Assembly: GCF_019578655.1 (NCBI RefSeq)
Contig: NC_063264.1
Location: forward strand, 19,518,429-19,582,428
Direction of reading: 5' to 3'
Origin: Ricinus communis
Taxonomy: Eukaryota > Streptophyta > Magnoliopsida > Malpighiales > Euphorbiaceae
DNA length: 64,000 nt
The position numbers and the translations under genes are program-made. Positions 23,029 through 35,899 of this stretch are shown here, one piece after another. The notes under the pieces were generated by a model. That model worked only from the letters and a program-made list of their open reading frames with translations. It searched no databases and was not told the origin of the DNA. Position 1 is the first letter of the stretch. Every line of letters starts with the position of its first letter.

Positions 23029-25165
23029 CTAAGCAAAATAAATGAAATCTGAAAAGAAGCAAAATTTTTTATTTGCTTTTGCATATGCATCCTTAGATAA
23101 AGCAGCTAATTCTTGAGTCCTCTTATATCGGGTAAAGTCTGAAGTTTCTCCTATAGTCAAATCTACAAAAAGAAGAAAAGAAAAAAGGAAAAAAAAGAAA
23201 GGAAAAAAGAGAAAGCTAAGTTGAAAACCTAAAAGGGCCGCCAAGGTAAAAAATAAAGTCTGCTAAGTTAACAATCCAAAAGGATGGCTTAGGTAAAAGT
23301 TAAGGCAAAAAAGAAGAGAAGAGATTTGGCTATATGGCCTCCCGATGGGACTTCTAACCTTGCCAAGGAGGAAGAACTGTCTCCTTGCAAGCTCAACCAG
23401 TCGACATATGTGCTCGAACTGATCCCTCTGAACCTATATTTGTATATATGTCACTAACCCTTTCTGGAAAAAACTGCAAGGTCAGAACATAGAAGCAAAG
23501 AATAAGCTTACACGGGTGCAGGTGCTCGTAATGAACTTCGAAGGGAAATACTGATCCATAGCGAGTCGGTGCTTCACCATAACAAATAGGCTTCAATATG
23601 AGACCATCAGATTAGAAGGGAATGAGAAAATCCCCAGAACCACATCAGACACAGCCATAGGAGAAGCCTCGAAAGTCACACCGGTAGATGAGCCTGCAAT
23701 GTGAGAAGGCCTGCAGCATCGAGAGAACTATCCCTCAATTGGCTCAAGAGCAACAAGAGGCTAGAGGACAAGCTATAAATAAATTAATAAAAGAATAGTA
23801 CACGACAAAAAAAGAGGGAACTCAAAGTGAATATGAGAAAATACTTGAACAATGGCATCATCGCGAAAAGGTAAAGTCCTTAGAAACTGCAGGATGAACG
23901 AGGTGTAATTCGTCAGCTGCGATCATATGGTGAAGTCTTCGAGCTCGTCATACCCATTCAATCACTTCGCTAGCTCCTTTCCAGCAAGGTCCGCGCTTAG
24001 AACTTGGAGAGCATAGGAGATAAAGGGACTCGATGTCTGTTGGGACCTCACCTCCTAGCTATAAATCCTCTTGCCGAGATACCAAGCCCGATAGACAAGC
24101 CCTACCAATAGTACCCACCTATGCTCGAGGTCAGTCGCGGATAGTATATAAGGCTCCCATTGGCTGCACTCTCACAACCAATCACTAAGAATCTGTAATC
24201 TAGAAAAAGTAAGTAACAATAAAAATACAACATGAATATGACTAATGAATTGTATTTACCATGTCTCAGGTCAGGTTGTTGATCCACATGCAGTGCATGT
24301 GGACATGTGACCACTCTAGTGCGATGGTTCTGCTCGAACCCAAATGGCTCAAGTGGGGGAAAGCCTTTGAAGTACATATAGGCTATGAGCACAACACTAG
24401 GCCAATCTCTAAGGCCCAAACCTACAAAACAAAATGTCAGCATGCATGATATTTATATAAAAGAAAGGAACTAAAGAAAAGAAGTCAAAGCAACTTATAT
24501 GGATTGCATGCTATAAGCCACAAATCCTCTTACTACTGCGGACAATGATGTCCATATGATGATAAAGATATGCAAGAGCCGTAGATCCCTAATCGTAAGA
24601 AGAGACCTAGTCCAGGTCCTGCAGAGGATCCATATAATGAAAGTTTAGTGAGTTCCCTGAGTCGTTAAATATGGTCGTACCAAAAAGGTTCACCAAAAAA
24701 GCTCAGGCCATCTGGTCAATTTTCTGAGCATTTTAAGGAATGAAGCCCCAGTAGTGGAGAGGGATTCACTGGTAAGCCATGCATCTTTCATTCTTAAATG
24801 TTGGTAAGAACCTAAGTGAGTCGATAAGGAACCGCTCTCGAGCATCGGAACATTGATGGTGAATTGCATGATTTAAAGGCACAAGCGTGCTAGAGAAATC
24901 AATGCCAATGATAGCAGAGAAAAAAAGGTAGAGAGAGTGAACTCACCAACTGTAGTATGAAAGTTGTGTCATATCAATCCACCTATCGAGCAATGTATAG
25001 ACTAAAGTATGATAAACTCTTATAGTAACCGAGGGAAGCGTGGCCACAAACTAATGAAAGTCGGTGTCCTTAATTCTAGCCTAAACTAAGCTAGGTAGCT
25101 CATCAAACCACTCACACACACCGTAGAAGTTTCTAGCGAACTGAATCAGCACCACATCACCTTGG
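23029..25165 (-). pseudogene. Antisense multi-exon PMD gene of the Tat element, copy 2
   Basis: Read on the minus strand from about 25,165: a VVLIQFARNFYGV...W segment, WIDMTQLSYY, then AFLVNLFGTTIFND, LNFHYMDPLQDLD and GSTALAYLYHH, the PMD core. Downstream come exons also seen in copies 1 and 3: a LNGYDELEDFTI segment near 23,950, QFEHICRLVELARRQFFLLG at 23,460-23,390, and a last exon at 23,160-23,032 preceded by a long pyrimidine tract. The gene lies between pol and the polypurine tract and runs against the retroelement, an arrangement reported for some Tat-type elements. Stops are present, so this copy is dead. Regulation would need its own promoter on the minus strand. Confidence 0.72.
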
Positions 25166-25249
25166 AAGGAAAAGAATAGGTATTTAAACATCACAGGCAT
25201 ACATAAAGGCTTCAAAGAGGTATGTATACGTCTTTTTGATGTTAGTTTT

Positions 25250-25860
25250 CATAAAAAGCCCTAAACACCTTCTTTCGGCCTTTGTACAGCCGATTTGTAC
25301 TGTGTACAACCAAATCGGCACTACACAGTGCTAATCAGCACTACATAGTGCTGATCGGCTGTTGAGGCTAGGGTTTCAAAATTTTCTTTAATTTTTTGCA
25401 ATTTCTCAAGTATTTTGAGTAAATAACATGCATATCAAGTTTCTAAATCATAGAGAACGAAGTTTAAGCTAAGAAATTATATCTCTGATAGCTCTATAAG
25501 CGTGATATGTGCTCAATTTAGCTAGAAAAGAAATCTCCTCTCTTTTCACAAGCCCAAGGTCATTTTAGTAGAAAATCAGGGTGATAAACGCCTAATATGT
25601 GGTGCGATTGGGGTGCATCCAGTGAATCTAGAAGATGAACTTGCCATTTAGAGACTGATTTTTCAAAAATCGATTAAGAATTGAGTGAGAAATCAAAGAA
25701 ATAGAATAAAGAGCTTTAAAGAGAAAAGTGAAAGAAATGGATAAGGTGAAGAAAGAAGAGTGGATAAGCTTATATATATGTCCTAAGAGAAGGGTAAAAA
25801 TGTAATTTAGGTTTCTAACCTGTCAAAATCAAGTTTTAGTCCAAAAAGTTGGTTCAATTC
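25250..25860 (-). promoter_or_regulatory. Possible promoter/leader region of the antisense PMD gene
   Basis: The minus strand has a TATATATAAG box at about 25,778-25,769, followed by about 600 AT-rich bases up to the first PMD exon. The part at 25,290-25,370 carries four GTGCTGAT/ATCGGCTG dyads related to those in the Tat LTR. The location fits a promoter and 5' leader, but nothing here proves transcription. Confidence 0.3.
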
Positions 25861-25889
25861 CGTAAAAGACATTTAGAAACCTAGTTGAT

Positions 25890-26474
25890 ATCTTGAAGGG
25901 AAATTTTTAGGAAAATTACAAGTTTGGTCCCTGACCTAGCAAAATTATATTTTAGTCCCTAGATGGGCCAAATACAAGTATAGTTTTTGAAAAGCATCAA
26001 AATAAGTCAAATTACGCCCAGAGGTGGGAAATCTCAACCCAAGTACCCAAAAAGAGAAAATTACCAAATTAACCCGAAGTGGCAAATCATTTCCTAAAAT
26101 GGAAAATAGCTAGAGGGAAGTCTCTGCAATCACCAATTCAACGGGTGTAGTTTCCAATTTTATGGGCGTGGATCCCAATTGCAACAGACATAGTTCCCAA
26201 AAAGGAGGTGAGGTCCTCAATCCAAGTAGGCAAAGCCCTCAATCTAAGCAGGTGAAGCCCTCAATCCAAGTAGGCAAAATCCTCGAGTCCAAGCAGACGA
26301 AGTCCTCAACTCAAATGGGCATGGCCCCACAATGAATCAGCAATTGAAGATCGAGCTTACGAGGCGTAGCTTCCATAACTCACGTATCCTTTTGCTATAT
26401 CCTTGATGTCTACGATTTGTCTCTATTTACTTAATGCATTTGTATGCTTATAAATTGTGACAAATAGGGGCAAT
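25890..26474 (+). mobile_element. Tat 3' untranslated region with short tandem repeats and polypurine tract
   Basis: Collinear with 12,360-12,668 and the inverse of 55,640-56,215. Within it, 26,195-26,330 holds about five imperfect ~26-base units of the form 'AAGTAGGCAAAGCCCTCAATC'-like (first 20 bases vary between units). The end, AAATAGGGGCAAT at 26,462-26,474, is a polypurine tract directly before the LTR start, where plus-strand DNA synthesis would be primed. Confidence 0.65.
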
Positions 26475-28518
26475 TGTTAACACTCTTTTCTAGATCTAGA
26501 TATCGAGGGAAAAAATGAAAAACCCTATAATTAAAGCTACTACTTTCTTGGGAATTAAGAGATGAACGACAGGCAAATCCGATGGCAGTTTTTACAAATG
26601 CAGGGACTTAATTGAACTTTTTCAAAACTTCCTCTATAGAGCCATTATGCTCTTAATAGAATCAATTGAGATTTTGACACTCCGACATCATTTTTTATGA
26701 CAATTTTGCATTTAGATATCGATTCTATAATGTTTCATTAATGATAATCATTGTTTCATCGATTATTATTTAAAATTTAAATAAAAAATGAGATATTTAT
26801 CGACATTCTTAAAGTTCTATCGCATGATTTAAGGTTTCTCTTAAAATCTTAACGTTACAAATAGAAAGAGGTGTTTAGGGTTTTGGAGGGGGGATAAAGA
26901 ATTGAAAATCAGCTGTAAGTGAGATTTAGACTTGAGAGACACTGAGAAAGAAAGAACATAGAGCAAATATAGAGAGAGAAAAAAGAAAAAATATTGTTGT
27001 TCTTATTAGTCGTTAGAAGATCTAAGCCATTGAAGAAAGAACCATTTTAGGAAACAAACTACTGAAGAAAGAGAATTTTTGGAAACCTTTTTTAATCGAT
27101 AAAAGATTTCTCAAAGCCCGATCTAACACTGGATTCCTACCTGGTCTTTGATTCAACTACATCCTCATCGCCTAAGACTCGCAGATCTAACATCTATGGT
27201 GACAACCTGAGAGTTCTTTTAACCATACATCCACATTCATTATAAAACCGGTTCCTTCATTCTTCTTTTTTCTTTTATTATTTGATCTTAGAAGTATTAT
27301 TAGGTTTATGAATCTATGATAAGTACGATTAAATTAGGTGCTTTTTAATGAATATGCATGTTAATAGGGTTTGATTCTAATTATAAGAACTTAGGATTTT
27401 GAGATCTAACATTTTGCCAATTAGGGTTTTTAGATCTAATTAGAAACATGTTATAGGATCAATATTTATATTTATTTGTCATGATGATTAGGTAATTGAA
27501 CTTGTTAAACATGATTATTTTGTTCTGATTTGCATTCTGTTAGTTTATAGTATTTAGGATTTTTTAGTAATTTAGGATTTTGATCGTTTAATCGATTTCT
27601 GTTACTTTTATTTTAATATTTTTATCCTATTTTCTCTCATTTTAATCAATTTTACTATTCATGCATGTGAATTTCAGCTCTAGGATGCAAAATTACACTA
27701 ATAAATGAAGAAAATTAGCTTAGGAACCCTAGAGCCGATCGACTCAAGGTAGAGCCAATTGGCTATACGTTGAGCTAATCGGTTGTTCAAGCTAGACACT
27801 AAACTTTGGATTTCTTTGGCCTTTTTTTATGTACTTTCAGCTTTTGTATAGTTTTACATCTTTTCATTTTTGCAATCGTAGTTGTAAGCGGGTGTAATAA
27901 TTAGGATTTACTTTCAGCTTTATTTTGTTCATTTTTATTTATGTATGTTAATTGAATACATGATTATGTGACTGATTAATTAAAATGGGCGGCATAGACT
28001 TAGGATTAAAAACTGATCTAACATGAATCTAATAGTCTAATAGGCTAATCCATTTTAACTAGGCTTAAAACCCTAAAATCCACGTAAACTTAGCGGGCTT
28101 TGGCATGTTTAATTAGGGCTTAAACTTAGTTAGGGTTAAGATCATAATGAATGGGTCTTCTCATAACAAGTAGTCCATTAGGCTTAAAGGCTGGAATTCA
28201 AGAGCATAATTGGTAATTGGGCTAGACTAGGTGGGCCTTATACATAATTGATTAGGAAATTAGGCTAACTATTTTAATATGGGCTGGGTTTAACTAAAGT
28301 GGGCTAGACTTAGGTGTATTATGTGTGTTGCATGGGCATGCCTGTTTATGAAATGCTTGCATTTATATAGAATAATTTGTTAAATAATAAAACTAAAGAC
28401 TAATATACATAAATAAGAAAGTTGCTTTTGAATCTATCTCTAGACTCTGTAGCATAAGCTTCCTTATGGAATGTGAGAAATGCCACTCATTAGTAAAACT
28501 GTTCCAGTGATTACCCCA
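26475..28518 (+). mobile_element. Tat-lineage LTR (downstream copy)
   Basis: Starts TGTTAACACTC right after the polypurine tract. It matches 12,669-14,608 along most of its length. The right end is placed at ATTACCCCA before R1 sequence resumes with GCGATAAGTC at 28,522. Total about 2.04 kb. Because R1 flanks it on the right and Tat internal DNA on the left, this is the 3' LTR of the 18-28 kb element. A matching left target duplication is not available, since the upstream LTR is joined to another Tat copy. Confidence 0.7.
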
Positions 28519-31500
28519 GTGGCGATAAGTCTAGTTTCGCTAGTTTGAGTCTTCATAAGTCCGCAAAATTCTTAAAAGAAACTAAAACTTAATTTTCTAC
28601 AAGGTAAAAAACTGAAATAATATACTCACTAGCCCAAAATATTCGGTTGCATGCGGTTTTCATAGTGCGCAAGCCCTCAGTCCATAAGAAGAGGAAACTA
28701 GAAGCTAAATATGAATAAATAAATAAAGTAAGATGAATAAACAAAAGTCAAATAAAGAACTAGAGAGGAGTTTACTGGCCAACAACTCTAGTAGTCCTAA
28801 ATTTTTATGAGCCAACATAATAAAAAAAAGAGAAATTCACGTGGGTCTACCTAATAATACTCCGGCCAAAGTACTTCATCATATGTGTTCTAAATATCGA
28901 AATTACACTTTCCTTCTTGGATTAATCAAAAGCAATATGATTTCTCCATCACGGGCGTGGATTTGCCTCTCGTCCTACTTGATCACCAAGTCATGGTCCA
29001 ATAACACCGGTGAAGCTTATCAATTACTTTGCCACGATTCCTTAATGAAAATGAGGGAAAATTCGTGTGGCCGTAACTAATCACACTCGAACCCAATTTA
29101 CTTCATTATATGTCTCGCAAATATCAAAATGCGTGCATGGACATGAGCAATAAATCTATACTCGCTAGTGCGAGTATTGATAAGTCTACAAAGTTCTTGA
29201 AAGAACCTATAACTTGATTTGCCACAAGATAAAAAATTAAAATATTATGCTCATTAGCCTCAAGTATTCAACTGCATACAGTTTTTATAGTGTGAAAGCG
29301 CTCATTACATAAGAAGAAGAAATTAGAAGCTAAATATGAATAAATGAATAAAGAAAGATGAATAAACTAAAGTCAAATCAAGAACCAGAGAGGAGTTAAC
29401 TGGCCAACAACTCTCATAGTCCCAAATTTTATGAGCTAGCTTAACGAAAATAAGGGATAATTTGCATAGGCCTATCTAATAACACTGTGGCCCAAATTAC
29501 TTCATTATATGTGTCTCGAACATCAAAATATACACATTCTTGCTTGGATTAATCAAAAGCAACATAATTTCTCCATCATGCGAGTGATTTGCATCTAGTC
29601 ATGCTTGATCATCAAGTCACACTCCAATGCTACTGGTGAAGCTTGTCAATTATGTTCCCATAATTCTTTAACAAAAATAAGGAGAAATTCGTATGGGCAT
29701 ACTAGTAACATTTCAGCCCAATTTACTTCATTATATAACTTCTAAAACATCAAAACATGCGCATTCCCTCTTGTATTAGTTGTAAGCAACATGATTTCTC
29801 CTTTATGCGTGTGGATTTGCATCTCGGGTTGCTTGATCATCAAGTCACACTCCAATGCCACTAGTCAAGCTTGTCAATTGTGTTCCCATGATTCTTTAAC
29901 AAAAATTAAAGGAAATTCGCCAGCGTACCTAATAACAAACATCAAAACGCCTACCAAACATCAAAACGCCATCATTCCTACTTGTATTAATCAAAAGCAA
30001 CATGGTTTCTCTATCACGCACGTGGATTTATGTCTAGTCCTACTTAATCATCAAGTCATGCTCTAATGCCACTAGTGAAGCTTGTCAATTACGTACCCAT
30101 GATTCCTTGATGAAAATAAGGAGAAATTTGCATGGCCGTACCTAATAACACTCCGACCTAATTTACTTCATTATATGACTCCTAGACATTAAAACACATG
30201 CAATCCCACTTGTATTAATCCAAAGCAACATGATTTCTCCCTTATGTGTGTGGATTTGATCTTATGCTGCTTTATCATCAAGTTACACCTCAATGCCACT
30301 GGTCAAGCTTGTCGATTGCATTTCTATGATTCCTTAGTGAAAATAATGGAAAATTCACATCACCATACCTAATAACACTCAGGCCCCATTTACTTCATTA
30401 TATGCCTGCCAAACATCAAAACATGCTAATTCCCACTTGGATGAATCAAAAGCAACATGATTTCTCCCTAAAGCTCAAGGATTTACGTCTCGTCCTGCTT
30501 GATCATCAAGCTAAGCCAAATGCCACCGGTCAAGCTTGTTAATTGTGTTCCATAATTCCTTACACCAATCTTGGTGTCATCAGGAGTACTCGTGCGTAGA
30601 GGAACAAAGAATAATGGAGATCCTAGTGGTGCAAATCGTGAATTGGAATAACTGGGCATGCCTCTACTCATGTCCTTCCCGCTTTCCTTCAAAAGATTCA
30701 TCCGCGATCATTCAGAGAATGACATCAATACTCGATTAACTAATTTTCTTTCTTTGCATTTGTCTAGGCATTGGTTTAGTGTTATGGCTGTAGCATCCAC
30801 ACTTTCATTTAATATAATCATGTGTACGCTCACCATATAAAACCAAACCATCATAGTGGACAAAGAATAAAAAGAGAGGCATAAAAGAAATGAATAGAAT
30901 GAGAACATAAGTACGATTACAAATCTGATAAAGCAAAGAAGTCACATGTTCTTTATTCTCTTCCATATGGCTAAGTGTAAGGATCAAATCAAATTGATTT
31001 AAACACAAAAGTACACAAAGAATCCAAAAAAAAAAAAGACGTGAGCGATAAGTACAGGTTTGCTAGCGCAAGCCTTCATAAGTCTGAAAGAACCCTTAAC
31101 TTGATTTCTTGCAGTGTAGAAGATTGAAATAATATGCTCAGTAGCCTAAAATATCTAGATGCATGTAGTTTTCAGAGTCTGAAAGCCATTATTCCATAAG
31201 AAGAAGAAACTACAAGCAAAATATGAATAAGTAAATCAAGAACCGGAGAGGAGTTGACTGCTCAACAACTCTCGTAGTCCTAAATTTTATGAGCAAACTT
31301 AACGAAACCAAAGGGAGGTTCGTGTGGGCCTACCTAATAATAGTCCGACCAAAATTATTTCATTATTGGATAAAAAAAACATGATTTCGCCTTTACTCTC
31401 AAGGATTTACGTCTCATTCTACTTGATCATCAAGTCACGCCCTAATGCCACCAGTCAAGCTTGTCAATTTTGTTCCCATGATTCCTTATGGAATCCTTGT

Positions 31501-32390
31501 ATCATCATGAGTCTAGTGCCTAGAGGAATAAGGAATGATGAAGATACTAATGTTACAAATCTAGACTCTGAATATTGGGGCATGCCTTGATTCTTGTTGT
31601 TCCCTCTTCACTCCAAAAGATTCATTCGTGATCATTCTGAGATTTATATGAATATTGGATCAAGTAGTCTTCTTTCTTCACGTATTTCTTAAGTATTGGA
31701 TCGATGCCTATGACTGCAACTTCCATACGCTTTTCAATCAACACTCGTATTTATGCTTCCAAATAAAAAGCAAATTATCAAAGTAGATAGAGATTAGAAA
31801 GAGTGGTACAAAGAAAAAGAACCAAATGAGAACATAGGCTTTCAATCTGTTTTCTAATCTTTCTTAGGGGTTGAACCGAATTGGTTCTTGGGATTTTCAT
31901 GTTAATGTGGTGGGCGTCCATAATTCAAAAGGGGTTCTCAAGCTTATTCATGGAGGTTCATATCTAGTTGACTGGTTAACAACTCTCACAGTCCTAAATC
32001 TTATGAGCCAACATAACAAAAATAAGGGAAAATTTGCATGGGCCTACTTAATAACACTATAGCCAAAATTATTTCATCATTTATGTCCCAAACATCAATA
32101 CACACACATTCTTGCTTGGATTAATTGAAGGCAACATGATTTCTCCCTTATGCACTTGGATTTGTGTCTCGTCCTACTTGATCATCAAGTCACGCCCTTA
32201 TGCCACCAGTAAAACTTATAAATTATGTTCCATGTTTCCTTGCACCACTCCATATGTCAGAGTCCTCATGCATAGAGGAACAAGAAATGGAATAAAGAAT
32301 GATGGAGATTCTGATGGTGCAAATCCTAATTAGAATATTGGAGCGTGTTGCGATTCTAGTTGTTCCTTATTATTCTGATTCAATTAGAAT
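28519..32390 (+). repeat. R1 matrix repeat, plus orientation
   Basis: R1 modules with the same landmarks as at 1-3.9 kb. Several frames of 60-100 codons are open by chance and share no register. No gene is supported. Confidence 0.8.
29440..30570 (+). repeat. Five tandem copies of the ~228-bp R1 module
   Basis: The ATCAAGTCA landmark falls at 29,611, 29,839, 30,048, 30,277 and 30,505, so spacings are 228, 209, 229 and 228. This is the longest regular run of the module in the window and fixes its unit length. Confidence 0.82.
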
Positions 32391-35300
32391 CTGCATCATG
32401 TTACTTTTGATTAATCCAAGCGAGAATGAGCGTGTTTTGATGTTTGGCAAGCGTATATAAAGTTAATTGGGCTGGAGTATTATTAGGTATGCGGACGCGA
32501 ATTATCCTTTGTTCTGGAATCATGGAAATGCAATTGACAAGCTTAACCGATAGGATGGGGTCATGACTTGGTGATCAAGCAACATGAGACATAAATCCAC
32601 CCGCGTAAGGGAGAAATCATGTTGCTTTCGACTAAAACAATTATGAAAGCGTGCAACTTGATTTTTAAGAGGCATATAATGAAGTAAATTTGGTTGGAGC
32701 ATCATTAGATATGCCCATGCAAATTTTTCCTTATTTCATTAAGGAATCATGGAAACGTAATTGACAAGCTTCACTAGTGGCATTGGAGCATGACTTGATG
32801 ATCAAGCAGGAGGAGAGGCAAATCCATGCGCATGACGGAGAAATCATGTTGCTTTCGATTAAAAATCCAAGTGGGAATCATACACTTTTTTATGCTTGGG
32901 ACGCATATAATGAATTAATTTGTTCGAAGTGTTATTAGGTAGGCATACGTGAATTTCTCATTTTTCCATTAAGCTGGCTCATAAAATTTGGGCCTACAAG
33001 AGTTGTTGGCTAGTCAACTCCTCTCTAGTTCATGATTTGACTTAAGTTTATTCATCTTCTTTTATTTATTTATTCATATTTAGCTTCTAGTTTCTTCTTC
33101 TTATGGAATGAGGGCTTTAGCAATATGAAAACCGTATGGAACCGAATATTTGAGCCTAGTGAGCATATTATTTTAGTATTCTACCTTGTGGATAATTAAA
33201 TTATGGGTTCTTCTAAGAACTTTGCAAATTTATGAAGACTCGAACTACCGAACATAGACTTATAGCTCACGTACTTCATTTCTTCTGTGTTCTTCATCTA
33301 CTCTTATGTTTAAATCAATTCAATTTGATCCTTACGCTTAGCCGTGGAAGAGAATAAAGAACTAGCAATTTCTTTCCTTTTTGGATACGAAATTGTACCT
33401 ATATTTTCATTCATTTGTTTCTCTTCTTTACCTCTTTCTAATCTATGTTCAGTATGATGGTTTAGTTTTATTTAGCGAGCATAAACACGAGAGTTGAGTT
33501 AAAGCCCGTGGAAGTGGCAATCATAGGCACCTATCCAATGGTTAGACAAATGTGAAGAAAGAAAATTAGTTGATTGAGTATTAATATCAAACTACGAATG
33601 ATTGCGGACGAATCTTTTGGAGGAAAGAGGGAACACTAAGAAACGAGACATGCCCAAATATTCTGATTCAGGATTTGCACCATTGGGATCTCCATCATTC
33701 CTTGTTCCTCTAGGCACGAGGACTCCTAATAACATAAGGATTGGCATAAGGACTCATGACAATGTAATTGACAAGCTTGACTAGTGGCATTGGGGCTTAG
33801 CTTGATGATCAAGCAGAACGAGACGTAAATCCACAGGCGTAATAGAGAAATTAAGTTGTTTTCAATTAATCCAAGCATAATACAAGTGGTAATGCGAGCA
33901 TTTTGATGTTTGTGACCAAATAATGCAGTAATTTAGGTCGGAGTGTTATTAGGTAGGCCCACATAAATTTCCCCTTATTTTTGTTAAGCTGGCTCATAAA
34001 ATTTGGGACTGCGAGAGTTTATGACCAGTTAACTCCTCTCTCGTTGTTGATTTCACTTCAGTTACAATCGGGAATACAAGCATTTTGATGATTCAAATGC
34101 ATATAATGAAGTAATTTAGTTCGGAGTGTTATTAGGTACGGCCATACAAATTCTCCCTTAGTTTCGTTATGTTGGCTCTTAAAAATTATATCTATGAGAG
34201 TTGTTGACCAATCAACTCCTCTCGAGTTCTTGATTTGACTACATTTTATTCATCTTTATTTATTTATTTATTTATTCATAGTTAGCTTCTAGTTCTTCTT
34301 TTTATGGAATGAGGACTTTCACACTACAAAAATTACATGCAACCGAATACTTGAGGCTAGTGAGCATAATATTTCAAATTTCTTCCTTGTGGGAAATTAA
34401 GTAATGGGTTCTTTCAATAACTTTGCAGACTTAGCAACACTCACACTGCTGAGTATAGACTTATCGTTGATGTCCTTTGATTCGTCTGATCAAGTATGGA
34501 TATCATTCTCCAAATGATCATGGATGGATATTTTGAAGGAAATAGAGAATGACGAGAATCGAGGCACGTCCAAATATTCTAATTCAGGATTTTGACCAAT
34601 GGGTCTCCATCATTCATTGTTCCTCTAGGCACGAGCACACTCGATGACATAAGGATTAGCATAAAGAATCATAGGAATGCAATTGACCAACTTAACTAGT
34701 GCCATTAGGGCTTAACTTGATGATCATCTAGGGAGAGCCTTAAATCCACTAGTGTAAGAGAGAAATCATGTTGTTTTCAACTAATCTAATGTAATACAAT
34801 TGGGAATGCAAGTCTTTTGATGTTTGGGATGTATATAATGAAGTGATTTGGTTCGAAGTGTTATTAGGTAGGCCCACGCCAATTTCTCCTTGTATTCATT
34901 AGCTGGTTCTTAAAATTTAGTACTATGAGAGTTGTTGACTAGTTAACTCCTTTCCAGTTCCTGATTTGACTTTAGTTTATAAGAGTTGTTGACTAGTTAA
35001 CTCCTTTCCAGTTCCTGATTTGACTTTAGTTTATTCATCTTTCTTTATGCATTTATTAATGTTTAGCTTCTAGTTCTTCTTCTTATGGAATAAGGGCTTT
35101 CACAATATAAACACCATATGCAACTGAATACTTAAGGCTAATGAGCATATTATTTCAGTTTTCTACCTTGCGGAGATCAAGTTATGGGTTCTTTCAAGAA
35201 TTTTGCGGACTTATCAACACTCATGCTAGCATGCATATACTTATCGCTCATGTGTTTCCTTTCTTTTATGTTCTTTGTTTACCCTTGTGTTTAAATCAAT

Positions 35301-35451
35301 TCGATTTGATTCTTATGTTTAGCCGTATAGAAGAGAATAAAGAACTTTGGATTTCTTTCCTTATCAGATATGAAATCCTATCTATGTAATGATTTTGTTC
35401 ATCTATTTTGTGCCTCTCTAATCTCTCTATAGTATGATGGTATGGTTTTTC
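32390..35451 (-). repeat. R1 block in inverted orientation
   Basis: The landmarks now read in reverse (CTTGATGATCAAG, AATTGACAAGCTT, TAGTTTCTTCTTCTTATG). The block is bounded on the left by a switch near 32,390 and on the right by a copia-LTR fragment at 35,452. Long inverted repeats with the plus blocks on each side are therefore present over kilobases. Confidence 0.78.
34928..35034. repeat. Perfect 54-bp tandem duplication
   Basis: The segment beginning AGAGTTGTTGACTAGTTAAC occurs at 34,928 and again at 34,982 with no differences over at least 53 bases. In contrast to the surrounding diverged R1 copies it must be recent, or it is an assembly duplication. Confidence 0.9.
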
Positions 35452-35899
35452 ATTAATCATAATTACCTTAGCCAAAGATTTCTTAGTCAAGATGTTATCG
35501 GATTGCATAGGATATTCTCCTTGTTTACTCAAGGCAATGGCTTCCTTGTTGATGAACACCTGCCTCCATGCATATGCAACTTGAGCCACTATCTGCAAGT
35601 ACCCATTCTAGGTATGAACAGATATCTAAAGCATAAGCAAATTCTAATTACATGTTAATGAGACAACTCTGTCACCTCAGGTCTGAGGATTAGTTACACC
35701 ATAATAACTTAATAATGAATCAATGACTTAAGTAAATCATCCATGTGATTCATTATTTATTCATGTCATGTTCAGTTTACTCGTCTCACAATGGCCTATA
35801 ATTATTGATTTAGTAACTCATACTAAATGGCATGAGACTCACCATCCTATATCTATATTAGTATATCATACTAATCATAAGGTTAAATGCATTATGTTT
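35452..35899 (-). mobile_element. Fragment of the copia-type LTR
   Basis: The inverse of this stretch matches 43,880-44,330 in the 5' LTR of the copia-type element, including the ATGGCATGAGACTCACCAT block and a 50-codon frame (minus strand 35,598-35,452) shared by all LTR copies. R1 lies in minus orientation on its left and plus orientation on its right, so the fragment sits at an inversion breakpoint. Confidence 0.8.
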
